Below, one piece after another: positions 16,204 through 24,206 of a DNA stretch of 45,711 nucleotides (within the stretch, counting starts at the first letter, position 1; each line of letters starts with the position of its first letter). A program made the position numbers and the translations under genes. The DNA lies in NCBI GenBank assembly GCA_964584325.1, contig CAZOZP010000027.1, positions 1 through 45,711 on the forward strand, written 5' to 3'. The notes under the pieces are model-generated. The model was not told the origin of the DNA, searched no databases, and saw only the letters and a list, made by a program, of their open reading frames with translations. This DNA is from CAZOZP01 sp964584325. Its GTDB lineage: Bacteria > Bacteroidota > Ignavibacteria > Ignavibacteriales > Melioribacteraceae.

Positions 16204-18792
16204 TCAGTATCCGTAGCCTGTGTATCTTCCTGTAGATTTGGTTACTTTAATATCTCTGAGCTGACCAGGTGTCATTCGAATCTCGAAACGGAATCCTCTG
16301 TACTGGCCGATAGGCTGCCAGCTGAAGTTCATTTCCCAGCAATTAAGTTCTCTGTAAATATCTATCTGGGGATAACCGAATTCTTTGTTAAATATATCAT
16401 AACCTCCGCGGAACTGAATTTTCCATTGGGGAGTCAGGTTAAATGAAAGGTCGAGATTTATATCTGAATTCTTATACTTGTATGTTGGATTGTGCTGATC
16501 ATAGCTGTATGAATAATTTAGGTTAAGTCTCCAGGGTATTTTGAAATTTGCTTTTTTCTCAAGTTCACTTTGCGCAGCGAATAATTCGTCTGCATATATA
16601 TTATCAGGAGTTTCTTCTTTTTCGGTTGCAGCTTCTTCCGGCTCATCAGAAGTCATCTCATCTCCGGCAATGTTTGTTGAAAGATTCAAACTGAAATTCA
16701 TAAGTCTCATAAGATACTTTTTATCGTCTATGAGGAATTTGTCAATTTTGTTTCCTGTTGTTCCGTTAAATGAGTAGAAACTATAGACTGCATGTGCATT
16801 AACATTCAGCATATTTCCAAGTCGCGTATAAGCCTCCACCGACAAATCACCAAGTCTTAAACTATCAGCAGAAAAGTCATAACCACCTCTGAAATTAAGA
16901 TTAAGCAATTCAATTTTTTGTGCCTGGGATGTAGTATCGTTGGGATCTTTCATGGTTTTTACTTCAAAGACATTGTTCAGCGACCAGTTCATTGTTTTAC
17001 GGTCTTTTGTCGGACTGCCTAACTGTAGTACTTCATCAAAATCGTATGAATAATACTGTTTTTTATCCGGGGATATGTAATAACTCCCGTAATTATAATC
17101 TCTCATACTTGGAACATAAGAAAACGAAACCCATGGTGAGATTACATGCCTGAAAGCTTCAACACCTAAAATACCGGGCTGCATATTTCCGTATATCTTT
17201 GTGCTTAACGTTATGCCGGCGGTAATCATTCTTGAGGAAAACAATCCTTTTTCTCGAACGGTATCTTTAACAGCTTCATAAATATCTGTGTTCTTCTTTT
17301 CGTCGTATTCCTTCCAGCGTAATTCTGAATTAATAATGCTTCTGCGTGAATGCCAGTTTTCATTATAATTAATTGAGGGACTTACATTTATATAACCAAT
17401 TTTTGAATTAAAGGAAATTACGGCATTGTGCTTTAATCCATTGCGTATTTTAAGATTGCCGTTACTTTTATCTCTTCTGTTCAACATATCTGCGCTATAG
17501 CTCATAGTAATATTTTCGTACCACTTCAGTCCGGAACTGCCAACAGATGACTCTTTTCGGAAGGGATAAAAAGTATTAAGAGAAAATCTTAATGAAGGGA
17601 GTTCTTCGCTTATATCTCCGCTGCTAAGAACCTGGTTTCTTCTGTAATTAAGACTGAAGTTGCCGAATTCGTAACTTTTGCTTAAAGACGCTGAGGAGGA
17701 AATGTTCTGATTAAGTCTTTCATTATAGTTAAAACTGTAATTATTTATATAATTGCTCGAAGCATAATTCAACTGGGCATTAAGATTCATAGTTGGGTCA
17801 ATTACCTGATTATGATATAGCCTTAAACTCCAGTCAGTATCAGTTCGTCGGTTCGGATCATTTTTATCGCCGTAGTAACTTCTGGCATAACTTGCATCAA
17901 TATTCCCCTGAAAATCGTATCTCTTAACATAGCGGAAATTATTTCTCAGGGCAAAACTGCCTCGGCTGAAGTAATCAGCGGTAAGCCTCATGTCGGTATA
18001 ATCGCTCATAGCCCAGAAATAACCGAAATTGGTAAATGCTTGTCCCCTTGCATTATCAATCGAATACCCGGGCGGAAGTATTCCTGAGCGTCTTCCGGAT
18101 TTATTTGGGATAACCGCGAACGGAAGCGGAACAGGCACAGGAACTCCGGCAATGTACATCCATATCCATCTTGCTATTATCTGCTCCTGGTTTATTACTT
18201 TCATTTTATCGGCATAAAAGTAAGTAGAAGGCGTATCGCATTCACAAGATGTAAAAGCACCCTGTTCAATGAAGAAGGTTTCTTTGTTGATTTTTTTTAC
18301 TTTTTCGCCCTGATATTTAGACCCGTCGCTTTCTCCCTTTGCCAGAGATATATAGCCGCGTAAAGTTTTAAAATTATAAGTTAATTTATGTCCGCTGTAA
18401 ACTTCATCACTTTCAGAAAGCACAGGTGTTTCGATAAAGCTTACTCCGGTAGAATCCGTTGAATCTTTTATTCCTTCGGCAGCAATTGCACTAGTACGGA
18501 AATCAATATTTATCTTTCCGCTTTTAAGTTCTGTTTTTTTGTATTTGATATCGCCTTCGCCAAAGATAAACATTTTACGGGATGCGATATCAAAAATAAG
18601 TGAATCTTTTCCCGATGCAAATACTACTGCATCTATATCATTTTTCTTTTTAAGGCTGTCTTGAACAGTTAAGGAATCACTAACATCTGAAGTTACGAGG
18701 GTATCGGGGATAAAGGGAGTTCCATCCGCATTTTGGGCTGATAAACCGCAAAACACGGCAAAATAAATAAATACGGATAGAACTCTCAGCAT
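16204..18792 (-). CDS. lptD: LPS-assembly protein LptD (OstA-like)
   Basis: An 862-residue outer-membrane protein with a signal peptide (LSVFIYFAVFCGLSAQ). An OstA-like beta-jellyroll follows at about residues 60-200 with repeating steps such as KMFIFGEGDIKYKKTEL. The hallmark linker comes next: FTSCECDTPSTYFYADKMK (Cys183, Cys185), then IAGVPVPVPLPFAVIPNKSG with the RRSGILPPGY segment that starts the barrel. The rest is a long run of Tyr/Asn-rich barrel strands up to about residue 862. With LptE it inserts lipopolysaccharide into the outer leaflet. An acidic low-complexity stretch (about residues 705-735) interrupts the barrel, probably as a loop. It shows that the cell makes LPS, consistent with the O-antigen genes nearby. 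Confidence 0.92.
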   Translation of the reverse strand: MLRVLSVFIYFAVFCGLSAQNADGTPFIPDTLVTSDVSDSLTVQDSLKKKNDIDAVVFASGKDSLIFDIASRKMFIFGEGDIKYKKTELKSGKINIDFRTSAIAAEGIKDSTDSTGVSFIETPVLSESDEVYSGHKLTYNFKTLRGYISLAKGESDGSKYQGEKVKKINKETFFIEQGAFTSCECDTPSTYFYADKMKVINQEQIIARWIWMYIAGVPVPVPLPFAVIPNKSGRRSGILPPGYSIDNARGQAFTNFGYFWAMSDYTDMRLTADYFSRGSFALRNNFRYVKRYDFQGNIDASYARSYYGDKNDPNRRTDTDWSLRLYHNQVIDPTMNLNAQLNYASSNYINNYSFNYNERLNQNISSSASLSKSYEFGNFSLNYRRNQVLSSGDISEELPSLRFSLNTFYPFRKESSVGSSGLKWYENITMSYSADMLNRRDKSNGNLKIRNGLKHNAVISFNSKIGYINVSPSINYNENWHSRRSIINSELRWKEYDEKKNTDIYEAVKDTVREKGLFSSRMITAGITLSTKIYGNMQPGILGVEAFRHVISPWVSFSYVPSMRDYNYGSYYISPDKKQYYSYDFDEVLQLGSPTKDRKTMNWSLNNVFEVKTMKDPNDTTSQAQKIELLNLNFRGGYDFSADSLRLGDLSVEAYTRLGNMLNVNAHAVYSFYSFNGTTGNKIDKFLIDDKKYLMRLMNFSLNLSTNIAGDEMTSDEPEEAATEKEETPDNIYADELFAAQSELEKKANFKIPWRLNLNYSYSYDQHNPTYKYKNSDINLDLSFNLTPQWKIQFRGGYDIFNKEFGYPQIDIYRELNCWEMNFSWQPIGQYRGFRFEIRMTPGQLRDIKVTKSTGRYTGYGY

Positions 18793-18809
18793 TTTAATTC
18801 TTTTATTTA

Positions 18810-19808
18810 CTATGACTCATAAAAAACCAGAGCGGAAGCACCAAGTATTCCGGCTTCGGTTTTTAATTTGGCTTCACGCACTTTAAAGTTGGCCGATAAA
18901 GATTTCAAAACTCTGTCTTTAACAGTATTTTCAAATGATGTAAATAGAAGTTCACCAAATCCGGCAACTCCGCCGCCTATAACAACATTTGATATGTCGA
19001 ATAAATTTACCACAGAAGTGATTGCATATCCAAGATTCTTTCCGCATTCAATGATTATGGCTTTGGCATAAGTATCACCTGCCAATGAAGCTTCATGGAT
19101 AATTTTCGGAGTAAGTTTCGAATAATCGCCCTGAATTAATGCATTTATTTTTGAATCAGGATATTTAGGCAGTTCACGCACAACATGATCTACCAGATAA
19201 CCGTTCCCCAAATATGCTTCAACACAGCCGGTTGAACCGCAATTACATTTTCTTCCGTTATGGTCAATGGCTACGTGCCCGATTTCTCCTGCAGCACCCG
19301 TATCTCCGCGGTAGATTCTTCTGTTAATTACTATTCCTCCGCCTACACCAGTTCCGAGAGTAATCATAATAAAACTGTCTAATTTCTTTCCTGCACCGAA
19401 AATAAGTTCTCCTATGGCAGCAGCATTAGCATCGTTCTCAACAAAAACACTCATTCTGAATGCTCTTTTGATTATCGACCCAAGCTGAACTGTTCCCCAT
19501 CCCGGAAGATTCGGCGGATTTTCAACAACTCCGGTTTTAGCTTTAACTACACCGGGGGCGCCAATTCCAATGCCCTCGATAATTAAATTATCATTCATCT
19601 TCAAAAGAGTATTTATCCCTCTTTTCATTTGTTCAATAACCACATCAGGACCTTCGTTTGCTTTTGTATCAACCGATGTTTTTGATACGATTTCTCCGGA
19701 TTCATCCACAAGGCCGACCTTGATTGAAGTGCCGCCGAGATCAACCCCGATTGCATATTTCTTGCTTTCTGTCATTGGAATTTCATCCTCGTTGTTTTCT
19801 GTTATCAT
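18810..19808 (-). CDS. ROK family sugar kinase (glucokinase-like)
   Basis: A 332-residue cytosolic kinase. It has the phosphate-binding GVDLGGTSIKVG (residues 21-32), IGAPGVV, and VENDANAAAIGE with the catalytic Asp126. TLGTGVGGGIV is the adenosine loop. GEIGHVAID is followed by the ROK zinc site CNCGSTGCVEA (Cys188, Cys190, Cys195, with His178). This set is typical of ROK glucokinases and of N-acetyl-hexosamine or mannose kinases. A start at Met12 (19775), with a GAGG upstream, is also possible and would remove a poorly conserved acidic N-terminus. It lies between the oxidoreductase gene (seven-base gap) and lptD. The exact sugar cannot be read from sequence. Confidence 0.92.
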   Translation of the reverse strand: MITENNEDEIPMTESKKYAIGVDLGGTSIKVGLVDESGEIVSKTSVDTKANEGPDVVIEQMKRGINTLLKMNDNLIIEGIGIGAPGVVKAKTGVVENPPNLPGWGTVQLGSIIKRAFRMSVFVENDANAAAIGELIFGAGKKLDSFIMITLGTGVGGGIVINRRIYRGDTGAAGEIGHVAIDHNGRKCNCGSTGCVEAYLGNGYLVDHVVRELPKYPDSKINALIQGDYSKLTPKIIHEASLAGDTYAKAIIIECGKNLGYAITSVVNLFDISNVVIGGGVAGFGELLFTSFENTVKDRVLKSLSANFKVREAKLKTEAGILGASALVFYES

Positions 19809-19815
19809 TTTTATT

Positions 19816-20805
19816 TTATATTATTATTGATTCATTGATTTTTTTAAGAATTATATCTGCAACCTTCAATGCCCTTAATCCGTCTTCACCGGTAACCACT
19901 GGTATTGTGTTGTTAAGAACAGCTTCGGTGAAAAGTTTAAGCTCATACTGAAGTGCGTTAATTTCCTTCATTTCAGGCTGTTCATAGACGATGTTCTTTT
20001 TTCTATCCCCCACACCTATTTGTCCGAACGAAATACCGCCGGGTGCAATTTCAGTACTTCCGTCTGCAATTCTGAATACTTCAGAAACACCATCGGAAAA
20101 ATCCAGGGATATATAAGCATCTTTCTGAAATATTCTCATTTTTCTCATTTTTTTCTGTGAAATCCTGCTGGCGGTTACAATGGCAACAGTTCCGTTCTCA
20201 AACTCCAATCTTGCATTTGCAATATCGATATTATCTGAAACAACAGCTACCCCGTTTGCCTTAACATCTTTGACTTCACTTTTAACAAGGCTCAGGATGA
20301 TATCTATATCATGAATCATAAGATCATGGACTACAGCTACGTCAGTACCTCGCGGATTAAACTGGGCAAGTCTGTCAACCTGTATAAATTTAGGATCAAG
20401 TTTGTAATTGTCCAGACTGATAAGAGCAGAATTGAACCTTTCGATATGGCCTACTTGAATTTTAAGCTTTCTTTCTTCTGCTATTTTTATAATTTCTTCT
20501 GCCTGAGGTATTTCGGAAGTTATCGGTTTTTCAATAAACACATGCTTGCCTGCTTCAAGGGCTGTTTTTGCAATTGAATAATGTGAACTTGTGCTTGTAA
20601 CAATTGATACTGAATCTACTGAAGCAAGGAGTAAGTCTAAATCACTGAAAGGCTTTACCCCAAATTCTTCTGCTGTTGAAGTGCATTTTTCTGCATCAAT
20701 ATCATAAATTCCTTCAAGACTGCAGCTGTCAATTGTCTTGAGTATTTTTGTATGAAGTCTGCCAAGATGCCCGGTACCGATTACCCCGGTCTTTAATTTT
20801 CTCAT
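19816..20805 (-). CDS. Gfo/Idh/MocA family oxidoreductase (possibly GnnA-like)
   Basis: A 329-residue NAD(P)-dependent sugar dehydrogenase fold. It has the Rossmann signature TGVIGTGHLGRLH near the start, IVTSTSSHY, and GKHVFIEKPIT with the family EKP motif. VGHIERFN and VVHDLMIHDIDIIL form the active-site region of the C-terminal alpha/beta domain. The HDLMIHDID arrangement and the nearby lptD recall GnnA, the UDP-GlcNAc 3-dehydrogenase that helps make lipid A with a 3-amino sugar. No gnnB transaminase lies in the window, so this is only a suggestion. It is the first gene of the minus-strand group oxidoreductase-ROK kinase-lptD-NYN and is divergent from the fluoride channel gene. Confidence 0.88.
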   Translation of the reverse strand: MRKLKTGVIGTGHLGRLHTKILKTIDSCSLEGIYDIDAEKCTSTAEEFGVKPFSDLDLLLASVDSVSIVTSTSSHYSIAKTALEAGKHVFIEKPITSEIPQAEEIIKIAEERKLKIQVGHIERFNSALISLDNYKLDPKFIQVDRLAQFNPRGTDVAVVHDLMIHDIDIILSLVKSEVKDVKANGVAVVSDNIDIANARLEFENGTVAIVTASRISQKKMRKMRIFQKDAYISLDFSDGVSEVFRIADGSTEIAPGGISFGQIGVGDRKKNIVYEQPEMKEINALQYELKLFTEAVLNNTIPVVTGEDGLRALKVADIILKKINESIII

Positions 20806-20973
20806 AGAAACCTGATTAAATGCCCCTAAATCTTAATAATTATAGGATATTTAAGTATCCGTAAAAATTTAACTTTGAAAAGTACCTAAAATAATATAAT
20901 TTTTCAAAAGTTTCTTAGAATAAATATACTGAATTGCCTTTAGATTATAATAATTCATAACTTAAGACTTTAT
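20806..20973. promoter_or_regulatory. Divergent promoter region between the oxidoreductase and fluoride channel genes
   Basis: A 168-base AT-rich gap that must drive transcription both ways. It contains a small hairpin GGATAT-TTAA-GTATCC (20845-20860, one wobble pair). It also contains an imperfect inverted repeat AACTTTGAAAA (20871-20881) / TTTTCAAAAGTT (20901-20912). No fluoride riboswitch core was recognised. No precise -10/-35 boxes are called. Confidence 0.45.
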
Positions 20974-21339
20974 ATGGACTATTTACTTGTTGCTTTAGGA
21001 GCTTCCGCCGGGGGTACTTTAAGATATGCAGTTTCGCTCTACTTTGCAAAAAATGTTACTCCTCTGTTCCCATTGGGAACATTGGCGGTAAATATTCTTG
21101 GCAGCCTGATACTTGGAATCGTTGTGTTTATGTTCGGACAAAAACTTACAGGCGTTTTTAATATAAGGCTTTTACTAGGTGTGGGTTTCTGCGGCGGACT
21201 AACAACTTTCTCTACTTTCTCTCTCGAAACATTCAATCTTATTAAAAATGCCGAATTCCTGCTGGCAGTTCTAAATATTGCCTCTAATCTTATTTTTACT
21301 TTAATTGGGATATACTTGGGATATTTATTAGCGAGGTAA
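20974..21339 (+). CDS. crcB: Fluoride channel FluC (CrcB)
   Basis: A 121-residue four-helix membrane protein of the usual length. It has ASAGGTLRYAVS, PLGTLAVNILGSLILG (with the conserved pore Asn) and GFCGGLTTFSTFSLET, the broken third helix with the phenylalanine track and central sodium site. FluC forms an antiparallel dimer in the inner membrane that lets fluoride leave the cell. It is the first gene of the only plus-strand block in the window. No strong ribosome site precedes the ATG. The next gene starts three bases after its stop. Confidence 0.95.
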   Translation: MDYLLVALGASAGGTLRYAVSLYFAKNVTPLFPLGTLAVNILGSLILGIVVFMFGQKLTGVFNIRLLLGVGFCGGLTTFSTFSLETFNLIKNAEFLLAVLNIASNLIFTLIGIYLGYLLAR

Positions 21340-21341
21340 TT

Positions 21342-21680
21342 ATGAAAATAGACGGCGAAGCAAAACTGCTTAGAATATTCTTGGGAGAATCAGACAAATC
21401 CGGACACGTAACTCTTGCAGAAAGAATCGTGATTCAGGCAAGAAAGAGCGGACTTGCGGGTGCTACCTGTTTTAAAGGGATAATGGGTTTCGGAAGATCG
21501 AGTATAATTCACACTTCGAAAATTCTTACTCTTTCAGATGACCTGCCTGTTATAATTGAAATTGCGGATACTGCAGAAAAACTCGATGCTTTCATTCCGG
21601 AAGTTGACAAACTTTTTGAAGAATGCGGCTGTGGCGGTTTAATAACAATTGAGAAAATTCAAATAATAAAGTATTGCTGA
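21342..21680 (+). CDS. DUF190 family protein
   Basis: A 112-residue cytosolic protein with the DUF190 pattern: AKLLRIFLGESDK at the N-terminus, the central GLAGATCFKGIMGFG, IHTSKILTLSDDLPVIIEIAD, and a C-terminal GGLITIEKIQII. The fold resembles the PII/CutA ferredoxin-like trimer. DUF190 genes often sit beside crcB, and here a GAGGTAATT ribosome site overlaps the crcB stop region, so the pair is probably translated together. The biochemical role is not established. A part in fluoride tolerance is inferred from context only. Confidence 0.92.
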   Translation: MKIDGEAKLLRIFLGESDKSGHVTLAERIVIQARKSGLAGATCFKGIMGFGRSSIIHTSKILTLSDDLPVIIEIADTAEKLDAFIPEVDKLFEECGCGGLITIEKIQIIKYC

Positions 21681-21681
21681 T

Positions 21682-22461
21682 ATGCGGATTTATATTCTTT
21701 GTCTTTTCTTTTTGTTATCAGCCGGAAACTCTTTTTCCCAGTACAGTTCTGAAGTCAGTTTTAAGCGCTTTATTAAAAACACAGGGAATGTACTGATTTC
21801 ACCTTTGGATTATAACAATCAAGATTTATTAAAAGTCGGTGCATACATTACCGGTTCTTTTATCCTGATGCAGTTTGATGAATCTATAAATGATTTTCTT
21901 GTTAATTCAAATGAATATTCAGAATCCTTTCCCGTGGAAGCGGCAAGAGTTTACGGAGAACCGTTATTTTCTATTTTAACCGCCGGACTACTCGGTATTT
22001 CGGGTGCGACTTCAGGAAATGATTACAATATCCAAACTTCATTCATGATGGTTGAATCTTTTACTGCATCGGTTACGGCTGTTGGTGCAATTAAATATTC
22101 ACTGGGAAGAATGAGACCGAGAGACAATACAGAAGCACACAGTTTTTCTCCTTTTTCATTTAAGGGCGATGATTATTTATCTTTTCCTTCCGGACATACT
22201 GCAATTGCCTTTTCACTTTCCACAGTACTATCCGCGAGATTAAACTCGGAGTTTCTCAAAGCTTTTGTATATCTGCCTGCTGTATTGACCGGATTTTCCC
22301 GTATGTATCAATCGCATCACTGGATGTCTGATGTATTTTTCGGAGCTGTTTTAGGTTATTCAATAGGAAGATATATTTCTTCACAAAAAGAAACTCCGGC
22401 AAATTCAATCGAACCGGCCGGAGTTCACAAAAATATATTTAATATTTCTTTATGTTTCTGA
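21682..22461 (+). CDS. PAP2 superfamily phosphatase
   Basis: A 259-residue protein with a signal peptide (MRIYILCLFFLLSAGNSFS) and several hydrophobic segments. It has all three motifs of the type 2 phosphatidic acid phosphatase family: KYSLGRMRP (K-x6-RP), FPSGHTA (the PSGH with the catalytic acid His), and SRMYQSHHWMSD (SR-x5-H-x3-D, with the nucleophile His). Known relatives dephosphorylate undecaprenyl pyrophosphate, phosphatidylglycerol phosphate or lipid A at the periplasmic face. Recycling of the polyprenyl carrier would suit a strain with several surface glycan loci, but the substrate is unknown. It starts two bases after the DUF190 stop and ends directly against the converging ferredoxin gene. 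Confidence 0.9.
   Translation: MRIYILCLFFLLSAGNSFSQYSSEVSFKRFIKNTGNVLISPLDYNNQDLLKVGAYITGSFILMQFDESINDFLVNSNEYSESFPVEAARVYGEPLFSILTAGLLGISGATSGNDYNIQTSFMMVESFTASVTAVGAIKYSLGRMRPRDNTEAHSFSPFSFKGDDYLSFPSGHTAIAFSLSTVLSARLNSEFLKAFVYLPAVLTGFSRMYQSHHWMSDVFFGAVLGYSIGRYISSQKETPANSIEPAGVHKNIFNISLCF
22384..22425 (-). terminator. Intrinsic terminator of the ferredoxin gene, inside the PAP2 coding sequence
   Basis: AACTCCGGC (22392-22400) and GCCGGAGTT (22417-22425) form a perfect nine-base-pair stem with a 16-base loop. On the minus strand the stem is followed by TCTTTTTG, a usable U tract. On the plus strand it is followed by CACAAAAATA, which is not. So it should end transcription from the ferredoxin gene, whose stop is 36 bases upstream of the stem on that strand. 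It also encodes the C-terminal tail of the PAP2 protein (about residues 237-248). Confidence 0.75.
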
Positions 22462-22794
22462 TTATCTGCCTAATGAATCAAGCATTTCCTTTCTCTTAAG
22501 TAAAATATCTTCATCTTCTTCATGAGCAGGATCCGGAACGCAACAATCAACCGGACAAACTGCAGCACATTGTGGTTCATCATGAAAACCTTTGCATTCT
22601 GTACATTTATCAGGAACAATATAGAAATGATCGTTTGAATAAAATCCGGATGCCCCTGAAGGAGCGTCTTCACCTTCCCCGAATGTCTTTTTACCGAGAC
22701 TCCAATTTGCTCCGCCTTCATAAATAGCGGTATTCGGACATTCAGGTTCGCATGCACCGCAGTTGATGCATTCGTCTGTGATCATAATTGCCAT
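22462..22794 (-). CDS. 2[4Fe-4S] ferredoxin
   Basis: The start is set at ATG 22794 (MAIMITDECINCG), six bases after a GGAG ribosome site; a longer reading would begin with a TTG inside that site. The 110-residue protein has CINCGACEPECP for one cluster. For the other it has CTECKGFHDEPQCAAVCPVD, with the widened C-x2-C-x8-C-x3-C spacing of Allochromatium-type ferredoxins. Between them is an insert of about 35 residues rich in Gly and aromatic residues (NWSLGKKTFGEGED...FYSNDHFYIV), longer than in most small ferredoxins. An acidic C-terminal helix follows. It is a cytosolic electron carrier; the partner enzyme is not evident from neighbours. Confidence 0.92.
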   Translation of the reverse strand: MAIMITDECINCGACEPECPNTAIYEGGANWSLGKKTFGEGEDAPSGASGFYSNDHFYIVPDKCTECKGFHDEPQCAAVCPVDCCVPDPAHEEDEDILLKRKEMLDSLGR

Positions 22795-22881
22795 AAAAAA
22801 CTCCAATAATTTTGATGGAAAAATGTTATAAACTATATGAAAAATAATAACAAATTAAATTGCTTATTTCAAGTTATATTT

Positions 22882-23583
22882 TTACCAATTACCGCTTGCT
22901 CCGCCGCCGCCGAAACTTCCGCCGCCACCTGAGAATCCACCGAATCCGCCTCCGGAGATTCTTCCGCCTCCAAATCCGCCACCGCCTAAAAGCATTCCCA
23001 ACGGAATACCTCCTCTGAAAAAGAGAAGAAATATGATTATGAGTATTATCCCCAGAATATCTTTAATGCCGAGAGTTTCTTCATCTACGTTCTCATTTTC
23101 AGAGGGCTTATACTCACCGCTCAATGTTTTAACAATGGAATTGATTCCGGCTTTCACACCACCGGTATAATCATCCTGTTTGAAATAAGGCACTACCTCA
23201 TTTCGCATTATTGAGCTCGAAGCCGCGTCTGTTAATAGATGTTCTAATCCGTAGCCGACTTCAATTCTCAGTTTTCTGTCTTCTTTTGCTACTATGAACA
23301 AAACACCGGTATCTTCACCTTTCTTACCTATTTTATTCTTTTCCGCAGTTTCAATTGCAAAATTCTCAATCGGGTAGCCATCCAGAGAATTAATCATTAT
23401 AAAGACTACCTGATTGGAAGTATTTCTATAATAATTATTCAGAAATACTTCCATCTCGTTTAAAGCTGCGTGATCAATTGTATTTGTAAAATCCGTTGCA
23501 TAATTCTTCAGCACCGGTATTTCGGGTAAAGCCGATACCGGCATTACATATAAAAATACAAGAAAGATAATGCGTAAATACAT
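22882..23583 (-). CDS. TPM-domain membrane protein (YgcG family)
   Basis: A 233-residue protein with a signal peptide (IIFLVFLYVMPVSA) and a TPM domain at about residues 25-150. The domain shows LKNYATDFTNTID, QVVFIMINSLDGYPIE, KGEDTGVLFIVAKEDRKLRI and EVGYGLEHLLTDA. A transmembrane segment follows (about residues 173-192), then a Gly/Ser-rich tail (GGGFGGFSGGGGSFGGGG). TPM proteins face the periplasm, usually occur next to LemA as here, and are linked to membrane homeostasis or photosystem repair in some organisms. Its start overlaps the lemA stop as TAATG. The low-complexity tail is typical of the family. Confidence 0.93.
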   Translation of the reverse strand: MYLRIIFLVFLYVMPVSALPEIPVLKNYATDFTNTIDHAALNEMEVFLNNYYRNTSNQVVFIMINSLDGYPIENFAIETAEKNKIGKKGEDTGVLFIVAKEDRKLRIEVGYGLEHLLTDAASSSIMRNEVVPYFKQDDYTGGVKAGINSIVKTLSGEYKPSENENVDEETLGIKDILGIILIIIFLLFFRGGIPLGMLLGGGGFGGGRISGGGFGGFSGGGGSFGGGGASGNW

Positions 23584-24194
23584 TAAAACTCAACCTTTGG
23601 AGCTTCTTCTGCCCCTTCTTTAGCTTTGAAAAATGCCTTTTCTCTGAATCCGCTGAAATTGGCAACAAAATTATTAGGAATAGTTTTGATTGTTTTGTTG
23701 TATTCGCCGACTGATTCATTAAATCTTTTTCTTTCAACGGAAATTCTGTTTTCTGTTCCTTCGAGCTGACTCTGAAGCTGCAGGAAATTCTCATTTGCTT
23801 TTAGTTCAGGATATTTTTCAACTGTTACTAAAAGTCTTGATAATGCACTCCCGAGCTGATCCTGAGCCGATTGAAATTTCTGAAACGCTGCAGGGTCGTT
23901 CAACATTTCGGGTGTAAGCTGAATTGATCCTGCTTTAGCTCTTGCTTCAGTAACTGCAGTAAAAGTTTCTTTCTCGAAATTGGCTACCCCTTTTACAGTA
24001 CTAACCAAATTCGGTATAAGATCCATTCTGCGCTGATATTGATTTTCAACCTGGCTCCAGGATTGTGTAACTTGTGTATCAAGCGCCACAAGATTATTGT
24101 GAATACCGACATACCACATTACAATAATTACTGCTATTACAGCTAAAACCGCAAGTGCGGCTCCGCAGCCGATTAGCCATTTTTTGTTTTGCAT
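23583..24194 (-). CDS. lemA: LemA family protein
   Basis: A 203-residue protein with an N-terminal membrane anchor (GCGAALAVLAVIAVIIVMWY) and the helical LemA body: LDTQVTQSWSQVENQYQRR, DLIPNLVSTVKGVANFEKET, the GSALSRLLVTVEKYPELKAN segment, and ENRISVERKRFNESVGEYN. Length and motifs are standard. The function is not settled; members are anchored with an extracytoplasmic helical bundle. It has a GGAG ribosome site and is translationally coupled to the TPM gene, the usual lemA-TPM pair. Confidence 0.95.
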   Translation of the reverse strand: MQNKKWLIGCGAALAVLAVIAVIIVMWYVGIHNNLVALDTQVTQSWSQVENQYQRRMDLIPNLVSTVKGVANFEKETFTAVTEARAKAGSIQLTPEMLNDPAAFQKFQSAQDQLGSALSRLLVTVEKYPELKANENFLQLQSQLEGTENRISVERKRFNESVGEYNKTIKTIPNNFVANFSGFREKAFFKAKEGAEEAPKVEF

Positions 24195-24206
24195 AACTGT
24201 TCTCCT

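Noticed and set aside
20806..20973. Fluoride riboswitch upstream of crcB
   Set aside because: The gap is AT-rich and lacks a recognisable GG-GATGG...pseudoknot core; only small hairpins are visible.
22470..22757. 95-residue minus-strand frame overlapping the ferredoxin gene
   Set aside because: It is a frame-shifted image of the ferredoxin coding sequence, which has intact cluster motifs in its own frame.
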